Shown: one piece after another, positions 23,333-23,896 of the stretch
How the letters are laid out: every line of letters starts with the position of its first letter
Numbering within the stretch: the stretch's first letter is position 1
Source of the DNA: Spirochaetaceae bacterium
GTDB taxonomy: Bacteria > Spirochaetota > Spirochaetia > Treponematales > Breznakiellaceae
DNA length: 23,896 nt
Direction: 5' to 3'
Assembly (NCBI GenBank): GCA_031258625.1
Contig: JAIRMO010000038.1
Span: 1 to 23,896 of the forward strand
Position numbers and translations under genes: made by a program
Notes under the pieces: generated by a model
What the model was told of the DNA's origin: nothing
Seen by the model: the letters and a program-made list of their open reading frames with translations, nothing else
Database searches by the model: none

Positions 23333-23362
23333 AGTATATCCTTCTTTTTTTAAGCCTGTCAA
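23333..23362 (-). promoter_or_regulatory. Promoter of the beta-barrel gene
   Basis: On the minus strand TTGACA (plus 23357-23362) and TATACT (plus 23333-23338) are 18 nt apart. Upstream of the -35 lie long A/T tracts (about 23363-23400), like an UP element. The resulting leader is about 80 nt and ends in AGGAGG. This suggests strong constitutive transcription. Confidence 0.8.
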
Positions 23363-23544
23363 GATTTTTTTCGATTTTTTTTATTTTTTTATAAAAAAAT
23401 AGAGGAAATTCTTCATAATTAACCCGGTAATTGAGAATAAGCTGCAAAATAAATCCCCGCCCCCCTATAGGGTGAGACTTGTCCGTAATTCAGGCTTTTT
23501 ACCGGCCCCCGGGGGGTGTTGGCTTGGGAATGATTCGGGGCGCG

Positions 23545-23896
23545 GGCGGATTACGGCCCTTTATCCGGGTGCGAGGGGGGCGGGAAGCGGGAATAGCGGC
23601 GGAAAAGCGGGGTCTGACCCCAAGGGGGGGAGGCCGCTGGGAGCGGGGGCCACAGGCCCTCCCGATAACGGGGTCTGACCCCAGAGGGGGTAAGCCGCTG
23701 GGGACGGGGCCACAGGCCCTCCCGATAACGGGGTCTGACCCTCGGTTAGGCCAGTTCGGGCATCGGGGTCTGACCCCAAGGGGGGGTAAGCCGCCGGCGG
23801 CGGGGCAACAGGCCCTCCCGATACCGGGGTCTGACCCTCGGTAGGCCAGTTCGGGCATCGGGGTCTGACCCCAAGGGGGGGTAAGCCGCTGGGGAC
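23545..23896 (-). repeat. REP array with six GGGGTCTGACCCC palindromes (continues past window)
   Basis: Palindromes start at 23609, 23670, 23730, 23765, 23826 and 23860 (the third and fifth end in CCCT). Spacings alternate between about 60 and 35 bp. The longer spacers share GCCGCTGG...CACAGGCCCTCCCGATA-like sequence and the shorter ones share AGGCCAGTTCGGGCATC, giving a ~95-bp higher-order unit. The left flank 23545-23608 matches the reverse complement of the elements at 17096 and 17326, with an internal deletion. Sequence 23400-23544 holds no gene I can support. Confidence 0.88.

Noticed and set aside
23609..23872. Regularly spaced GGGGTCTGACCCC resembling a CRISPR array
   Set aside because: The repeat is only 13 bp, the spacers are copies of each other rather than unique, spacing alternates 60/35 bp, and no cas gene is present.

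Overview
The window looks like a chromosomal stretch from a GC-rich spirochaete of the Treponema group, perhaps from the gut-associated clade (T. primitia / T. azotonutricia relatives). The evidence is a giant SpiroCoCo-type coiled-coil protein, spirochaete-style lipoproteins, a CarD-family regulator next to isoprenoid genes, a treponeme-like beta-barrel protein ending in Phe, and repeat-rich intergenic DNA. Species-level placement is inference.

Left third (1-8.9 kb): a 5'-truncated SpiroCoCo gene runs rightwards and converges on a leftward block read from about 8.74 kb down to 3.64 kb. In transcription order that block is an unrecognised helical protein, an OppA/DppA-like peptide-binding lipoprotein, carD, a 54-codon frame resembling a gutted ispD, ispF and nth. 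The carD stop, the small frame, ispF and nth are packed with a 5-nt gap, an ATGA overlap and a TAATG overlap. The intact ispD lies 10 kb away, so the classical carD-ispD-ispF order seems to have been disrupted while the stop/start coupling was kept.

Middle (8.9-16.4 kb): two predicted lipoproteins of unknown function are separated by a 162-bp tandem duplication. A DHH-family phosphoesterase follows, enclosed by a 66-bp near-perfect inverted repeat and preceded by several strong hairpins. Next come a hairpin-rich repeat mosaic, a GH13 glucosidase-type gene with a good promoter and a structured leader, the intact ispD, and two leftward tRNA genes, Ser(GCU) and Arg(GCG). Between the tRNAs are two ~213-bp tandem units, each carrying a copy of the tRNA-Ser 3' end.

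Right third (16.5-23.9 kb): a Y1/REP-associated transposase relative lacks its HUH histidines, holds a perfect 26-bp palindrome in its frame and sits among REP-like GGGGTCAGACCCC elements. A leftward set of amino-acid genes follows: glutamate dehydrogenase, a class I/II aminotransferase and a glutamate/aspartate:cation symporter. Together these could import, transaminate and deaminate acidic amino acids. A predicted outer-membrane beta-barrel protein with its own promoter and terminator precedes a dense array of the same REP palindrome in reverse orientation at the window edge.

Most non-coding DNA here is palindromic or repeated. Many long open frames opposite the real genes are GC-driven shadows and were left out.
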